49,350 nucleotides of DNA. It comes from Rhodobacteraceae bacterium EhC02 (GTDB lineage: Bacteria; Pseudomonadota; Alphaproteobacteria; Rhodobacterales; Rhodobacteraceae). The translations under genes were made by a program, and so were the position numbers. The stretch covers positions 1-49,350 of the forward strand of contig LXYH01000009.1 of the NCBI GenBank assembly GCA_001650895.1, in the 5' to 3' direction. Of the stretch, positions 15,066 to 24,768 are shown piece by piece. The stretch's first letter is position 1, and each line of letters starts with the position of its first letter. The notes below the pieces were generated by a model that saw nothing but the letters and a program-made list of their open reading frames with translations, ran no database searches and was not told where the DNA came from.

Positions 15066-15956
15066 ATGCTTGACGATTCCGAAGATATCCATCCGCTGTT
15101 TCACGGGGCCCCGAAAAGCACCGAGTTCAAGAAACTGCGCAAACGCATCGTGCAATACACGCGCGAGGCGATTGAACAGTACGGCATGATCGAACGCGAT
15201 CCCGCCAACCCCGAGGCGCGGCCCCGCTGGCTGATCTGCCTGTCGGGCGGCAAGGACAGCTATACCCTGCTGGCCGTTCTGCACGAACTGCAATGGCGCG
15301 GCCTGTTGCCTGTCGATCTGCTGGCCTGCAACCTTGATCAGGGCCAGCCCGGATTTCCGGCAACCGTTCTTCCCGAATTCCTGGAACGCATGGGTGTGCC
15401 GCACCGAATCGAATACCAGGACACCTATTCCATCGTGGTCGACAAGGTGCCCGCCGGGCGGACCTATTGCGCGCTGTGCTCGCGCCTGCGCCGCGGCAAC
15501 CTCTACCGCATCGCGCGCGAGGAAGGATGCTCGGCCGTGGTATTGGGCCATCATCGCGATGACATCCTTGAGACCTTCTTCATGAACCTGTTCCACGGCG
15601 GCCGCCTGGCGACAATGCCGCCCAAGCTGGTGAACGAAGAGGGGGATCTTTTCGTGCTGCGCCCCCTCGCCCATGTGGCCGAGGATGACTGCGAGCGTTT
15701 TGCCCGCGCCATGAATTACCCGATCATCCCCTGCGACCTGTGCGGATCTCAGGACGGGCTGCAACGGCAACAGGTCAAGCAGATCCTGGACGGCTGGGAA
15801 AAGAACAGCCCCGGCCGCAGGCAGGTGATGTTCCGCGCGCTGATGAACGCCCGACCCTCGCATCTTCTGGATCCGGGCCTGTTCGATTTTGCCGGCCTGA
15901 CCCGCAACTCCGTAAAATTCGACCAAGTCGAAACGGATCCACCCCGCCTGCGTTAA
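15066..15956 (+). CDS. ttcA: tRNA 2-thiocytidine(32) synthetase TtcA
   Basis: A 296-residue PP-loop ATPase. It has the ATP motif [12 protein letters not shown], an iron-sulfur cysteine pair in [12 protein letters not shown], and a second CDLCGSQ motif typical of Ttc[21 protein letters not shown] lies between them. TtcA activates C32 of certain tRNAs with ATP and inserts sulfur through a [4Fe-4S] cluster. The ATG at 15066 gives the standard [12 protein letters not shown] start; an upstream in-frame ATG at 14985 would add an unconserved leader. Confidence 0.95.
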   Translation: MLDDSEDIHPLFHGAPKSTEFKKLRKRIVQYTREAIEQYGMIERDPANPEARPRWLICLSGGKDSYTLLAVLHELQWRGLLPVDLLACNLDQGQPGFPATVLPEFLERMGVPHRIEYQDTYSIVVDKVPAGRTYCALCSRLRRGNLYRIAREEGCSAVVLGHHRDDILETFFMNLFHGGRLATMPPKLVNEEGDLFVLRPLAHVAEDDCERFARAMNYPIIPCDLCGSQDGLQRQQVKQILDGWEKNSPGRRQVMFRALMNARPSHLLDPGLFDFAGLTRNSVKFDQVETDPPRLR

Positions 15957-16013
15957 ACTTGCCTTGAGAAAAGACGCCTAACTTGCCCTGGGAACAGGAC
16001 AGGAACATCAGGC

Positions 16014-17558
16014 ATGGGGCAATCCTTCGAAAAATGGCAGGCATGGCTGCGGCGCGCGGGGCGGATCATGCTGTCAGGGCCTCAGGCCCTGGCATTCATG
16101 CCGGCAATGGCACTGGCGGCCTTCTGGATCGGGGGCGAGGCGTGGTTGATCATCGTGGCGCTTGGGGTGCCGCTGATCCTTGCCGTCGCGGCACGCGGTG
16201 CAGAGGGCAGGCCAGGCTCAGCGATGACGCCCCCCTCACCGCCGGAGGAATCGATGGAGGCCCTGAACCGGGCACTTGAAACGGCCATGTCAGGCGCTGC
16301 CAGAACCGGGCGATCGACGGGATGCATCATGTTGGCGGTGGATGATCTGCGCGACCTGCTGGATCGGCACGGCCTTGGCGCCACGGAAACAATCATGCTG
16401 CGCCTCGCTGCGCGGATCACGTCATCCCTGCGCGAAGGGGACCGGGTGGTGCGCCTGCCCGGGGGTGAATTCGGGATCGCCATCGCCCCGATGCGTCATC
16501 TTGATCTGGAAAGCGCGATCCAGATGGCCGGGCGGTTGCAACTTTCCATCGAAGAACCGTTGTCCCTGGATGCGACCACCGTCTACCTGTCCTGTTCCGT
16601 GGGCTTTTGCCTCGCTTCACGCAATCCCGGGCAGGGCAGCATCGACCTGCTCGATGCCGCCCGCTTGGCATTGTCCGATGCACAGCAGAACGGACCTTCG
16701 GCCATTCGCGCCTATAACGACAGGATGCGGGCATCCCGCGTGCGCGAAGGCATTCTGGCCGACGAGGCGGCGGCCGCGCTTGAGGGCGGTCTGATCGTTC
16801 CCTGGTTTCAGCCGCAGATTTCGACGGATACGGGGCAAATCACCGGGTTCGAGGCACTGGCGCGCTGGCAACATCCCGAGCGTGGCCTGATCTCGCCAAC
16901 CGAGTTCCTGCCGGTCCTCGAACAATCCGGCCAGCTTGAACGCCTGGGAGAGGTCATGCTCTTTCACGCGCTGACCGCGCTGCGGTCCTGGGATGCGGCC
17001 GGGCTCGACATTCCGCGTGTCGGGGTGAATTTCGCAACCGAGGAACTGCACAATCCCAAACTTCTGGACAAGATCCGGTGGGAGCTTGACCGCTTCGATC
17101 TGCCTCCCTCGCGTCTATCGGTCGAAGTGCTGGAAACCGTCGTGGCGGCAGCCCCTGACGATACGGTGTCCCGCAACATCAACGGCTTGGCGAAACTGGG
17201 CTGCGTCATCGACCTGGATGATTTCGGCACCGGGCATGCCTCCATCTCGTCGATCAGGCGCTTTGCCGTGGCCCGCATCAAGATCGACCGTTCCTTTGTC
17301 CTGAAGGTCGACCGCGATCCCGAACAGCAAAGAATAGTCAATGCGATCCTGACGATGGCAGACCGCCTTGATCTGGACACACTGGCCGAAGGCGTGGAGA
17401 CCCTTGGCGAACATGCCATGCTGGCGCAGCTTGGATGCGGCCATGTACAGGGATTCGGCATTGCCCGCCCGATGCCCTTTGACCAGACGGCGGACTGGAT
17501 CCGCAACCATAACGCCAAGCTGCAGCAGGCACCCACGATTGGCCATTCCGCCGGGTGA
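16014..17558 (+). CDS. bifunctional-type GGDEF/EAL domain protein (likely c-di-GMP phosphodiesterase)
   Basis: A 514-residue protein. Two hydrophobic segments at about 24-60 anchor it in the membrane. A GGDEF domain follows in which the signature is degenerate (VRLPGGEFGIAI, P-G-G-E-F at 149-153), so cyclase activity is unlikely. The C-terminal EAL domain appears intact: FEALARW at 279-285, VNFATEEL, LSVEVLET, DLDDFGTGHAS, IKIDRSFV, EGVET and HVQGFGIARPMP. It probably hydrolyses c-di-GMP. AGGAA precedes the ATG. It lies 57 bp after ttcA, separating it from yidC. Confidence 0.92.
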   Translation: MGQSFEKWQAWLRRAGRIMLSGPQALAFMPAMALAAFWIGGEAWLIIVALGVPLILAVAARGAEGRPGSAMTPPSPPEESMEALNRALETAMSGAARTGRSTGCIMLAVDDLRDLLDRHGLGATETIMLRLAARITSSLREGDRVVRLPGGEFGIAIAPMRHLDLESAIQMAGRLQLSIEEPLSLDATTVYLSCSVGFCLASRNPGQGSIDLLDAARLALSDAQQNGPSAIRAYNDRMRASRVREGILADEAAAALEGGLIVPWFQPQISTDTGQITGFEALARWQHPERGLISPTEFLPVLEQSGQLERLGEVMLFHALTALRSWDAAGLDIPRVGVNFATEELHNPKLLDKIRWELDRFDLPPSRLSVEVLETVVAAAPDDTVSRNINGLAKLGCVIDLDDFGTGHASISSIRRFAVARIKIDRSFVLKVDRDPEQQRIVNAILTMADRLDLDTLAEGVETLGEHAMLAQLGCGHVQGFGIARPMPFDQTADWIRNHNAKLQQAPTIGHSAG

Positions 17559-17717
17559 TGCGCTCAGTGGCATGACCGGTGCGGCAGGCCGCCCCGGATC
17601 GCCGCAGAGCATGGCGAATGGCCGCAGAGAACCGGGTTTTTCCCATAATCCGCTTGACCTTTCGGCTCGCACTCTGTTGAACCAGCCTCACTCAGACAGG
17701 ACTGGCGGGAGCCCCCG

Positions 17718-19541
17718 ATGGACGATCAGAACAAGAACCTACTTCTGGCAACAGCACTCAGCTTTGCCGTCATTCTGATTTGGTTCGTACTGTTCCCTCC
17801 ACCGGAACAGCCCGCCGTTGACCCGAACGATCCCGCCGTGGCATCGGCGCCCCTGGCGACCACGCCACAGACGGCAACCGGCGATCTGCCTTCCGAAACC
17901 GAGGCTGCCGTCGCACCGGCGGAAGATACCCCGCGCATCATGATCGAAACGCCGCGTGTGTCCGGATCGATCTCGCTGTTGGGTGGACGCATCGATCAGC
18001 TGTCGCTCAAGAACTACCGCGTCAGCCAGGAGCCGGGCGCGGATATCGTGACCGTGCTGTCCCCGATCGGAAAGCCCAACGCCTACTACGCCCTCTATGG
18101 ATGGGCGCCCGGCGCCGGTGTCGCGCCCGAGGATGTTCCGGGCGCCAACACGATGTGGCAGCAGGAAGGCAGCAACACGCTCAGCCCCGAAACACCGGTG
18201 GCCCTGGTGTGGGAAAACGGCAAGGGCCTCACGTTCCGGCGCCAGATCGCGATCGACGCGAATTTCATGTTCACCGTCACGCAAAGCGTCGAGAATACCG
18301 GCGCAAACAGCGCCAGCATGGCACCCTACGGGATCCTCGCCCGCCACGGAGAGCCGCAGGGCCTGAAGAATTTCTTCATCCTGCATGAAGGCCTGATCGC
18401 CATGGCCGACGGCACCTTGACGGAGACCGATTACAAGGACATGCCGGACTTCGCCTTCAACGATCGCGAAGGCGCGCGCGCCGAAGTCACGCAAGTCACC
18501 GAGAATGGCTGGATCGGCTTTACCGATCATTACTGGATGTCCACCCTGATCCCGGCGGCGGGCAGCCCCTTCAAATCCGTCGCGAAATACGACAACCAGC
18601 GCGACATCTATCAGACCGAGGCCGTGCTGCCGACGCAGACCGTCGCGCCCGGCCAGACCATCACCGCGGAAACCCGGCTTTTCGCAGGACCGAAGGAATG
18701 GGCGACGATTCGCTCCTACGAAAAGGATGGTGGCGTCGACCGTTTTCTTGATTCCATCGACTGGGGCTGGTTCTTCTTCCTGACCAAGCCGATCTTTGCC
18801 GTCCTGCATTACATCAATGTGACCCTGGCCGGCATGGGGCTGACCGGGTCCATGGGCTGGGCCATCATCGGGCTGACGCTGCTGATCAAGGCGCTGCTGT
18901 TCCCGCTGGCCTACAAATCCTACGTGTCGATGGCAAAGATGAAGGAACTCCAGCCCAAGATGGAGGAACTGAAGAAAGCGGCGGGCGACGACCGTCAAAA
19001 GCTTCAGAAAGACATGATGGAGCTTTACAAGAAGGAAAAGGTGAACCCCGCCTCGGGCTGTCTGCCGATCCTGCTCCAGATCCCGATCTTCTTCTCGCTC
19101 TACAAGGTGATCTTCGTCACCCTCGAATTGCGCCACGCGCCCTGGATCGGCTGGATCACCGACCTCAGCGCGCCGGATCCCAGCTCTCTCTTCAACCTGT
19201 TCGGTGTGCTGCCGTGGGATGCGCCCGATCCCAACTCCTTCCTGGCGCTGATCTTCATCGGCATTCTGCCGATCCTGCTGGGTATCTCGATGTGGCTGCA
19301 GCAGAAGCTGAACCCGGCGCCGACCGATCCGACACAGGCCATGATCTTTGCCTGGATGCCTTGGGTCTTCATGTTCATGCTGGGCGGTTTCGCCAGCGGC
19401 CTGGTGGTGTACTGGATCGCGAACAACACGATCACCTTCACGCAGCAGTACCTGATCATGCGCAGCCAGGGCTACAAGCCTGACGTGTTTGGCAACATCA
19501 AGGGCAGCTTCAAGCGCAAGCCGAAAACCGGCGCGAAGTGA
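17718..19541 (+). CDS. yidC: membrane protein insertase YidC
   Basis: A 607-residue insertase. An N-terminal transmembrane helix (about 8-24) is followed by a Pro/Ala-rich linker and the large periplasmic domain (60-340). The conserved C-terminal insertase core then begins SIDWGWFFFLTKPIFAVLHY and contains KMKELQPKMEELKKAAGDDR and VNPASGCLPILLQIPIFFSL. The tail is basic (KGSFKRKPKTGAK). GGGAG precedes the ATG. The stop overlaps the MOSC ATG by one base (TGATG). The 159 bp upstream hold no gene. Confidence 0.97.
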   Translation: MDDQNKNLLLATALSFAVILIWFVLFPPPEQPAVDPNDPAVASAPLATTPQTATGDLPSETEAAVAPAEDTPRIMIETPRVSGSISLLGGRIDQLSLKNYRVSQEPGADIVTVLSPIGKPNAYYALYGWAPGAGVAPEDVPGANTMWQQEGSNTLSPETPVALVWENGKGLTFRRQIAIDANFMFTVTQSVENTGANSASMAPYGILARHGEPQGLKNFFILHEGLIAMADGTLTETDYKDMPDFAFNDREGARAEVTQVTENGWIGFTDHYWMSTLIPAAGSPFKSVAKYDNQRDIYQTEAVLPTQTVAPGQTITAETRLFAGPKEWATIRSYEKDGGVDRFLDSIDWGWFFFLTKPIFAVLHYINVTLAGMGLTGSMGWAIIGLTLLIKALLFPLAYKSYVSMAKMKELQPKMEELKKAAGDDRQKLQKDMMELYKKEKVNPASGCLPILLQIPIFFSLYKVIFVTLELRHAPWIGWITDLSAPDPSSLFNLFGVLPWDAPDPNSFLALIFIGILPILLGISMWLQQKLNPAPTDPTQAMIFAWMPWVFMFMLGGFASGLVVYWIANNTITFTQQYLIMRSQGYKPDVFGNIKGSFKRKPKTGAK

Positions 19542-20284
19542 TGGGGCGCCTGGCGCAGATCTGGCGCTATCCTGTCAAGTCGCACGGGCGCGAGGCCATT
19601 GCATCGGCCCGGCTTGCAGCAGGCTGCTGCCTGCCCGGCGACAGGATTTGGGCCGTCGCGCATGAGGCATCGCGGGCCGATGATACGGCGTGGTCGCCCT
19701 GTTCGGGTTTCACCCGCGTGGCCTCTTCGCCGGCGCTTGCGGCGATCCGTGCCGAACTGCATGCGGACGGGCAGACCATCACTCTCTCGCACCCCGATCA
19801 AGGCAGCCTGACCGTGGCGCCTGACCTGCAACCCTCCACCCTGCTGGACTGGGTGCGCCCCTTGACCGCGGAAGGTCGCGCGGCACCCGCGCGTATCGTC
19901 CGCGTGCCAGGCCGCGGCCTGACCGACAGCGACTACCCATCCCTGACCATCGGCAACCTGGCATCGCATCGCGCGGTCGAAGGCCGTTTGGGGCGAACGC
20001 TTCAGGTCGAACGCTGGCGCGCGAATATCTGGCTTGACGATCTTCCGCCTTGGGAAGAGTTCGACTGGATCGGACGCACCATCCGGATCGGAGAGGCCAG
20101 CTTGCGCGTGACGGAACGGACCGGGCGTTGCGCCGCGCCCTCAGCCAATCCCGATACCGGAAAACGCGATAGCGATCTGTTGGGCTTTCTGGAAGAACAG
20201 TGGAACCATCAGGATTTCTGCGTGCATGCCGAGGTCATCACCTCAGGCACCATCGCAATCGGTGACACAGCAAAGGTCGTGTGA
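19541..20284 (+). CDS. MOSC domain-containing protein
   Basis: A 247-residue protein. The N-terminal beta-barrel region reads MGRLAQIWRYPVKSHGREAI, and the MOSC domain core contains NIWLDDLPPWEEFDWIG, RIGEASLRVTERTGRCAAPS (the Cys is a candidate sulfur carrier) and VITSGTIAIGD. MOSC proteins relate to molybdenum cofactor sulfurase and mARC-type enzymes. It is translationally coupled on both sides (TGATG with yidC and with engB), an arrangement typical of Rhodobacteraceae. The physiological substrate is unknown. Confidence 0.9.
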   Translation: MGRLAQIWRYPVKSHGREAIASARLAAGCCLPGDRIWAVAHEASRADDTAWSPCSGFTRVASSPALAAIRAELHADGQTITLSHPDQGSLTVAPDLQPSTLLDWVRPLTAEGRAAPARIVRVPGRGLTDSDYPSLTIGNLASHRAVEGRLGRTLQVERWRANIWLDDLPPWEEFDWIGRTIRIGEASLRVTERTGRCAAPSANPDTGKRDSDLLGFLEEQWNHQDFCVHAEVITSGTIAIGDTAKVV

Positions 20285-20937
20285 TGCAACAACTTCCCTT
20301 CCCCCTCGCAGAAGAGCCGGATGCACAGACGGCTGAAATCGGGCGCCTTCTTTTCGCGGGCGAGACCGAGTTTCTCAAAGGTGTTGTCGCCATGTCCGGA
20401 CTGCCGCCAGCAGACCGGATCGAGGTGTGTTTCGCAGGCCGTTCCAACGTTGGGAAATCCAGCCTGATCAATGCCCTGACGGGTCGCAAAGGGCTGGCGC
20501 GCGCCTCGAACACCCCGGGACGCACGCAGGAAATCAACTTTTTCACCGTCGGGGCCCAGCATTACCTGGTCGACCTTCCGGGCTATGGCTACGCCAACGC
20601 CCCGGTGGCCGTCGTCGCCAAATGGCAGAAACTGCTCAAGCAATATCTGTCGGGCCGCCAGACCCTGCGTCGCGCCTTCGTGCTGATCGATGCGCGCCAC
20701 GGGATCAAACCCGTGGACGAGGAAATCCTGTCCCTGATGGACAGCTCTGCCCTGGCATTTCAGGTGGTTCTGACCAAGACCGACAAGATCAAGACGTCGG
20801 AGCGCGATGCGGTTCTGACCCAGGTCCGCGGTGCGCTGGCAAAACATCCCGCCGCCTTCCCCGAGATCATCCTGACCTCTTCCGAAAAGGGCGAAGGCAT
20901 CGCCACCCTGCGCGCCGTGATTGCCACGCTGGTCTGA
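20284..20937 (+). CDS. engB: ribosome biogenesis GTP-binding protein YihA/YsxC (EngB)
   Basis: A 217-residue GTPase. G1 is GRSNVGKSS at 52-60. The G2/switch region TPGRTQEINFF, G3 DLPGYGYA and G4 TKTDK are all present, and the end reads LTSSEKGEGIATL (G5 SSEKG). EngB acts late in 50S assembly. The ATG overlaps the MOSC stop by one base. A GC-rich hairpin region follows. Confidence 0.95.
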   Translation: MQQLPFPLAEEPDAQTAEIGRLLFAGETEFLKGVVAMSGLPPADRIEVCFAGRSNVGKSSLINALTGRKGLARASNTPGRTQEINFFTVGAQHYLVDLPGYGYANAPVAVVAKWQKLLKQYLSGRQTLRRAFVLIDARHGIKPVDEEILSLMDSSALAFQVVLTKTDKIKTSERDAVLTQVRGALAKHPAAFPEIILTSSEKGEGIATLRAVIATLV

Positions 20938-20969
20938 CCTCTTTTCTTCTTGCCCGAAATATCCCGGGG

Positions 20970-21010
20970 GGAGCGTTCGCCGCAGGTGAACGCTGGGGGC
21001 GGCGCCCCCC
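20970..21010. terminator. GC-rich double hairpin between convergent genes
   Basis: Two adjacent inverted repeats occupy the 87-bp gap between the convergent engB and SDR genes. The first has AGCGTTC and GAACGCT arms around GCCGCAGGT. The second is GGGGGCGGCGCCCCC. Neither has a long U-tract. They may act as a bidirectional terminator. Similar GC-rich intergenic hairpins are common in Roseobacter genomes. Confidence 0.5.
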
Positions 21011-21024
21011 CTGCCCCGGTTCGT

Positions 21025-21759
21025 TCAGACGTGCTGGCCGCCGTTCACCTCGATCTCGGTTCCCGTGATGTAGGATGACTGATCCGAGCACAGGAAAAAG
21101 ATCGTCGCCGCGACTTCATCCGGTTGGCCCAGACGCCGCATCGGCAGTTTCTCGACGATCTTGTCCGTGCCCGGCGACAGGATCGAGGTTTCCACCTCTC
21201 CCGGGGCCACGGCATTCACGCGCACACCGAACGGGCCGAAATCATGCGCCATCTCGCGGGTCAGCGCGGCAAGTGCAGCTTTCGACGTGGAATATGCGGC
21301 CCCGGCAAAAGGATGCACGCGCGCCCCTGCGATCGAGGTGATGTTGACCACCGACCCCTGAGCGGCCGCCAGTTCTTCCTTCAACCCACGCGCCAGCACA
21401 ACCGATGCGAAGAAGTTGACATGGAACACATGCCCCCATGTCCGCAGATCGGTGCTGATCGTGTTGAGCCGCTCGCCCGTGTTTCCCTTGGGCGAGATGC
21501 CCGCGTTGTTGACCAGCGCATCCAGTCGCCCATCCAGCCGCTCGCGGATATCGGTCAGCTTGGCGATCGTATCCTTGGGATCGGCAAGGTCGATCTGCAC
21601 ATGGTTCTCGGCCCCGCCACCCCAGGGGCATTCCGCCGGAAAGGCATGGCGCGAACAGGTGATGACGCGCCAACCTTCGGCGTTGAACCGTCGCACCGTG
21701 GCATGTCCGATCCCGCGGCTTGCGCCGGTCAGCAGCAATGTCTTCTGTCTGTCACCCAT
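21025..21759 (-). CDS. SDR family oxidoreductase
   Basis: A 244-residue short-chain dehydrogenase. The cofactor loop is TGASRGIG near residues 11-18, the NNAG motif is in [12 protein letters not shown], the catalytic Ser is in [10 protein letters not shown], and the YSTSK motif carries Tyr and Lys. The C terminus [17 protein letters not shown] is FabG-like. The start follows AAGGGG; the upstream frame has no family similarity. It is transcribed divergently from argB with a short spacer. Substrate not assignable. Confidence 0.9.
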   Translation of the reverse strand: MGDRQKTLLLTGASRGIGHATVRRFNAEGWRVITCSRHAFPAECPWGGGAENHVQIDLADPKDTIAKLTDIRERLDGRLDALVNNAGISPKGNTGERLNTISTDLRTWGHVFHVNFFASVVLARGLKEELAAAQGSVVNITSIAGARVHPFAGAAYSTSKAALAALTREMAHDFGPFGVRVNAVAPGEVETSILSPGTDKIVEKLPMRRLGQPDEVAATIFFLCSDQSSYITGTEIEVNGGQHV

Positions 21760-21877
21760 GCATAGCACCCCTTGTTGCATTGCTGCGCCGAGCCTATCAC
21801 TTAGCTTGGCCGATACAACGCGACACTTGGCAGGCCGGACCCCAGCCGATAGGACAAGGGGGCAAGAGGAACACGGG

Positions 21878-22747
21878 ATGAAGAAAAGAGACATGAACCG
21901 CGACTGGATCGCCACCGCCCGGACCCTGTCCGAGGCCCTGCCCTACCTGCAACGCTACGCCGGGGCCATTGTCGTCATCAAGTTCGGCGGCCATGCCATG
22001 GGCGATGACGAGGCCATGGACACCTTCGCCCGCGACATCGTGCTGATGCGGCAGGTTGGCGTGAATCCGGTCATCGTTCATGGTGGCGGCCCCATGATCA
22101 ACGAGATGCTGGACAAGCTGCAGATCAAGTCCGATTTCGTTCGCGGCAAGCGGGTGACCGATGAAGCCACGATGGAAGTGGTGGAGATGATCCTGTCCGG
22201 CCGGGTCAACAAGCGGATCGTCCAGGCGATCAATGCACAGGGTGGCCGCGCTGTCGGGCTGTCCGGCAAGGATGCGAACCTGATCTTCTGCAAGCAGACC
22301 AACCCCGAGCTTGGTCTGGTTGGCACCCCCTCGGAGATCGACCCGTCGATCCTGCGGACATTGTTCGATGCGGGCGTGATCCCCGTCATAGCACCTTTGG
22401 GTGCCGGCCATAATGGCGAGACCTTCAACATCAATGGCGACACCGCTGCAGGGGCGATCGCCGCGGCGCTCAAGGCTGACCGGTTGTTGCTGCTGACGGA
22501 TGTCGCCGGGGTGAAGAACAAGGAAGGCGAAGTCCTGACAGCGATCACCGCCGAGCAGATTCGCGAAATGACAGCCGATGGCACGATTGCTGGCGGCATG
22601 ATCCCCAAGACCGAAACAGCCCTTGAAGCCATCGAAGGCGGCGTGCGGGCCGTTGTCATTCTGGACGGGCGCGCGCCCAATGCGACGCTTCTGGAACTGT
22701 TCACGGAACATGGTGCGGGATCGTTGATTCGCGCCAGTTTCGATTGA
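21878..22747 (+). CDS. argB: acetylglutamate kinase
   Basis: A 289-residue amino-acid kinase that phosphorylates N-acetyl-L-glutamate in arginine biosynthesis. It shows [48 protein letters not shown] and [14 protein letters not shown], and the end [23 protein letters not shown] lies 8 nt before the ATG at 21878; an internal ATG at 21893 is possible. Other arg genes are not nearby, as is usual in this group. The downstream iron-sulfur gene begins 26 nt later. Confidence 0.96.
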   Translation: MKKRDMNRDWIATARTLSEALPYLQRYAGAIVVIKFGGHAMGDDEAMDTFARDIVLMRQVGVNPVIVHGGGPMINEMLDKLQIKSDFVRGKRVTDEATMEVVEMILSGRVNKRIVQAINAQGGRAVGLSGKDANLIFCKQTNPELGLVGTPSEIDPSILRTLFDAGVIPVIAPLGAGHNGETFNINGDTAAGAIAAALKADRLLLLTDVAGVKNKEGEVLTAITAEQIREMTADGTIAGGMIPKTETALEAIEGGVRAVVILDGRAPNATLLELFTEHGAGSLIRASFD

Positions 22748-22773
22748 ACCGGACCGGCGCGCAGGCACCCCGC

Positions 22774-23418
22774 ATGCAAGCGGTCCTGACTGCGGCCAAG
22801 GCTGTCCATCTGGATATCGCGGGCGCGTTTCATCCGCGCCCGGACCAGGGGTGCCCGCCCGGCACCGGCACCCTGCTGTTGCTGGCCCCGCAAGAGCCGC
22901 AGTTCTGGCCAGCCTTCACCGAAAGCGCCGAATACCGCGATGGTGCGCCCGATCCGATGGACAGATGGTCGGCAAAGGTCATTGGGCAATTGGCGCAGGA
23001 TCTTGGTGGAACCGCGCTTTTTCCCTTTGGCGGTCCGCCGTTTCACCCGTTCTATTCCTGGGCGCTGGCCTCGGGGCGGGCCTGGGCCTCACCCGTGCGG
23101 CTGCTTGTTCATGACAGCGCGGGGCTGTTCATATCCTACCGCGGGGCGCTGGCCCTGCCGGGGCGGATGCAGCTTCCAGCCCCCACAGCCCCCATGCCCT
23201 GCACGACATGCATGGACAAGCCTTGCCTGTCCGCCTGCCCTATCGGCGCATTGGGGGCAGAGGGCTATGACGTCCCGGCGTGCCGTGCCCATATTGCAGG
23301 CAACGCGGGCCGCGATTGCGCCGAAGGCGGCTGCCTGGTGCGCAGGGCCTGTCCCGTCAGCGCGCGCCATGGCAGATTGCCGGAACAATCCGCCTTTCAC
23401 ATGAAAGCCTTTCGATGA
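22774..23418 (+). CDS. 4Fe-4S ferredoxin-type protein
   Basis: A 214-residue protein whose C-terminal half carries cysteine motifs: CTTCMDKPCLSACPIGAL, then CRAHI, GRDCAEGGCLVRRACPVS. This resembles the ferredoxin domain of epoxyqueuosine-reductase-like proteins. The N-terminal half (FYSWALASGRAWASPVRLLVH) is unassigned. The ATG at 22774 is preceded by GCAGG; a TTG at 22744 overlapping the argB stop is the alternative. Its stop overlaps the sixA ATG (ATGA), so the two are coupled. A redox role is likely; the substrate is unknown. Confidence 0.82.
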   Translation: MQAVLTAAKAVHLDIAGAFHPRPDQGCPPGTGTLLLLAPQEPQFWPAFTESAEYRDGAPDPMDRWSAKVIGQLAQDLGGTALFPFGGPPFHPFYSWALASGRAWASPVRLLVHDSAGLFISYRGALALPGRMQLPAPTAPMPCTTCMDKPCLSACPIGALGAEGYDVPACRAHIAGNAGRDCAEGGCLVRRACPVSARHGRLPEQSAFHMKAFR

Positions 23419-23906
23419 CCCTGACGTTGATCCTGATGCGCCATGCGAAATCCGACTGGGGCAGCCCCGGCCTTGCCGATCATGATCGCCCGCTGAACGG
23501 TCGGGGATTGCGCGATGCGCCTGCGATGGGGCAATGGCTGCGGGAAATGGGCCATCTTCCCGATCAGGTCCTGTGTTCCACCGCCACGCGGACCCGCCAG
23601 ACACTCAGCGGGCTTGGGATCGACGCGCCCACGACGTTCCTGCCGGCACTCTATCATGCCGACCCCGCCACCATGCACGACGCCTTGCAGCAGGCGCAGG
23701 GGCGCAAGGTGCTGATGATCGGGCACAACCCCGGCATTGCCGCCTTTGCCGATGGCATGCTGCGTGACGCCCCGGACCATCCAAGGTTTCACGACTATCC
23801 GACCTGCGCCACGCTGGTCGCGGAGTTCGATCTGGAAAGTTGGGCGGATCTGCGTTCCGAAACGGGACGGGCCATGGACTTCGTGATCCCTGCGGACCTT
23901 GCCTAG
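23415..23906 (+). CDS. sixA: SixA-type phosphohistidine phosphatase
   Basis: A 163-residue histidine phosphatase. The RHAK catalytic motif is at residues 9-12 (LILMRHAKSDWG). The partner histidine is in VLMIGHNPGIAAFA, and LCSTATRTRQTL supplies a phosphate-binding arginine. SixA enzymes dephosphorylate phosphohistidine on proteins such as the phosphorelay HPt ArcB or NPr. The start overlaps the upstream stop by 4 nt. The gene ends 10 bp before a strong hairpin. Confidence 0.88.
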   Translation: MTLTLILMRHAKSDWGSPGLADHDRPLNGRGLRDAPAMGQWLREMGHLPDQVLCSTATRTRQTLSGLGIDAPTTFLPALYHADPATMHDALQQAQGRKVLMIGHNPGIAAFADGMLRDAPDHPRFHDYPTCATLVAEFDLESWADLRSETGRAMDFVIPADLA

Positions 23907-23916
23907 CCGAAACGCA

Positions 23917-23940
23917 AAACGCCGCCCGAGGGCGGCGTTT
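23917..23940. terminator. bidirectional terminator hairpin, sixA / aapP
   Basis: AAACGCCGCCC-GA-GGGCGGCGTTT is a perfect 11-bp stem with A- and T-rich flanks. It lies between the convergent ends of sixA and the transporter ATPase gene and so can stop transcription from both sides. Confidence 0.85.
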
Positions 23941-23963
23941 CACGTCAATCTTGTTCAACCGCT

Positions 23964-24758
23964 CTAGTGCCCCAGGATCTGGCTGAGGAACAGCTTGGTA
24001 CGCTCGGACTGCGGATTGTTGAAGAACTCTTCCGGTTCGTTCTGTTCCACGATCTGGCCCTGATCCATGAAGATCACTCGGTTCGCCACCTGACGGGCAA
24101 AGCCCATCTCATGCGTGACGCAGAGCATGGTCATGCCTTCTTCGGCCAGGCTGACCATCGTATCCAGCACTTCCTTGATCATTTCGGGGTCAAGTGCCGA
24201 TGTCGGCTCGTCGAACAGCATGATCCGGGGGCGCATGCACAGCGAGCGGGCAATCGCCACGCGCTGCTGCTGACCACCGGACAACTGACCGGGATATTTG
24301 TCGGCCTGCTCGGGGATCTTCACCTTGGTCAGGAAATGCATCGCGATTTCCTCGGCCTCGCGCTTGGGGATCTTGCGGACCCAGATCGGCGCGAGAGTGC
24401 AGTTTTCCAGGATCGTCAGATGCGGGAACAGGTTGAAATGCTGGAACACCATGCCGACCTCGGACCGGATCCGGTCGATGTTCTTGAGGTCGGAGGACAG
24501 CACGGTACCGTCCACCGTGATCTTGCCCTTCTGGTGTTCTTCCAGCGCGTTGATGCAACGGATCAGGGTGGACTTGCCCGACCCCGACGGCCCCGCGATA
24601 ACGATACGCTCGCCGCGATAGACGGTCAGATCGATGTCGCGCAGCACATGAAAGCTGCCATACCACTTGTTCATATTCTCGATGGAGATGGCAACTTCGT
24701 CAGAGACGTTTGTTGCAACGCGCCCGGTCGATTCCGTGTTCAGCCCAATCTCGGCCAT
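23964..24758 (-). CDS. aapP: amino acid ABC transporter ATP-binding protein
   Basis: A 264-residue ATPase of the polar amino-acid uptake family (AapP/BztD/GlnQ). It has Walker [11 protein letters not shown]-loop [16 protein letters not shown], signature [15 protein letters not shown], Walker [15 protein letters not shown] and the H-loop [12 protein letters not shown]. It is the last gene of the aapJQMP operon, 10 nt after aapM, with GGAG before the ATG. The Aap/Bzt system takes up glutamate, glutamine, aspartate and asparagine. Confidence 0.95.
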   Translation of the reverse strand: MAEIGLNTESTGRVATNVSDEVAISIENMNKWYGSFHVLRDIDLTVYRGERIVIAGPSGSGKSTLIRCINALEEHQKGKITVDGTVLSSDLKNIDRIRSEVGMVFQHFNLFPHLTILENCTLAPIWVRKIPKREAEEIAMHFLTKVKIPEQADKYPGQLSGGQQQRVAIARSLCMRPRIMLFDEPTSALDPEMIKEVLDTMVSLAEEGMTMLCVTHEMGFARQVANRVIFMDQGQIVEQNEPEEFFNNPQSERTKLFLSQILGH

Positions 24759-24768
24759 GATGGTCTCC

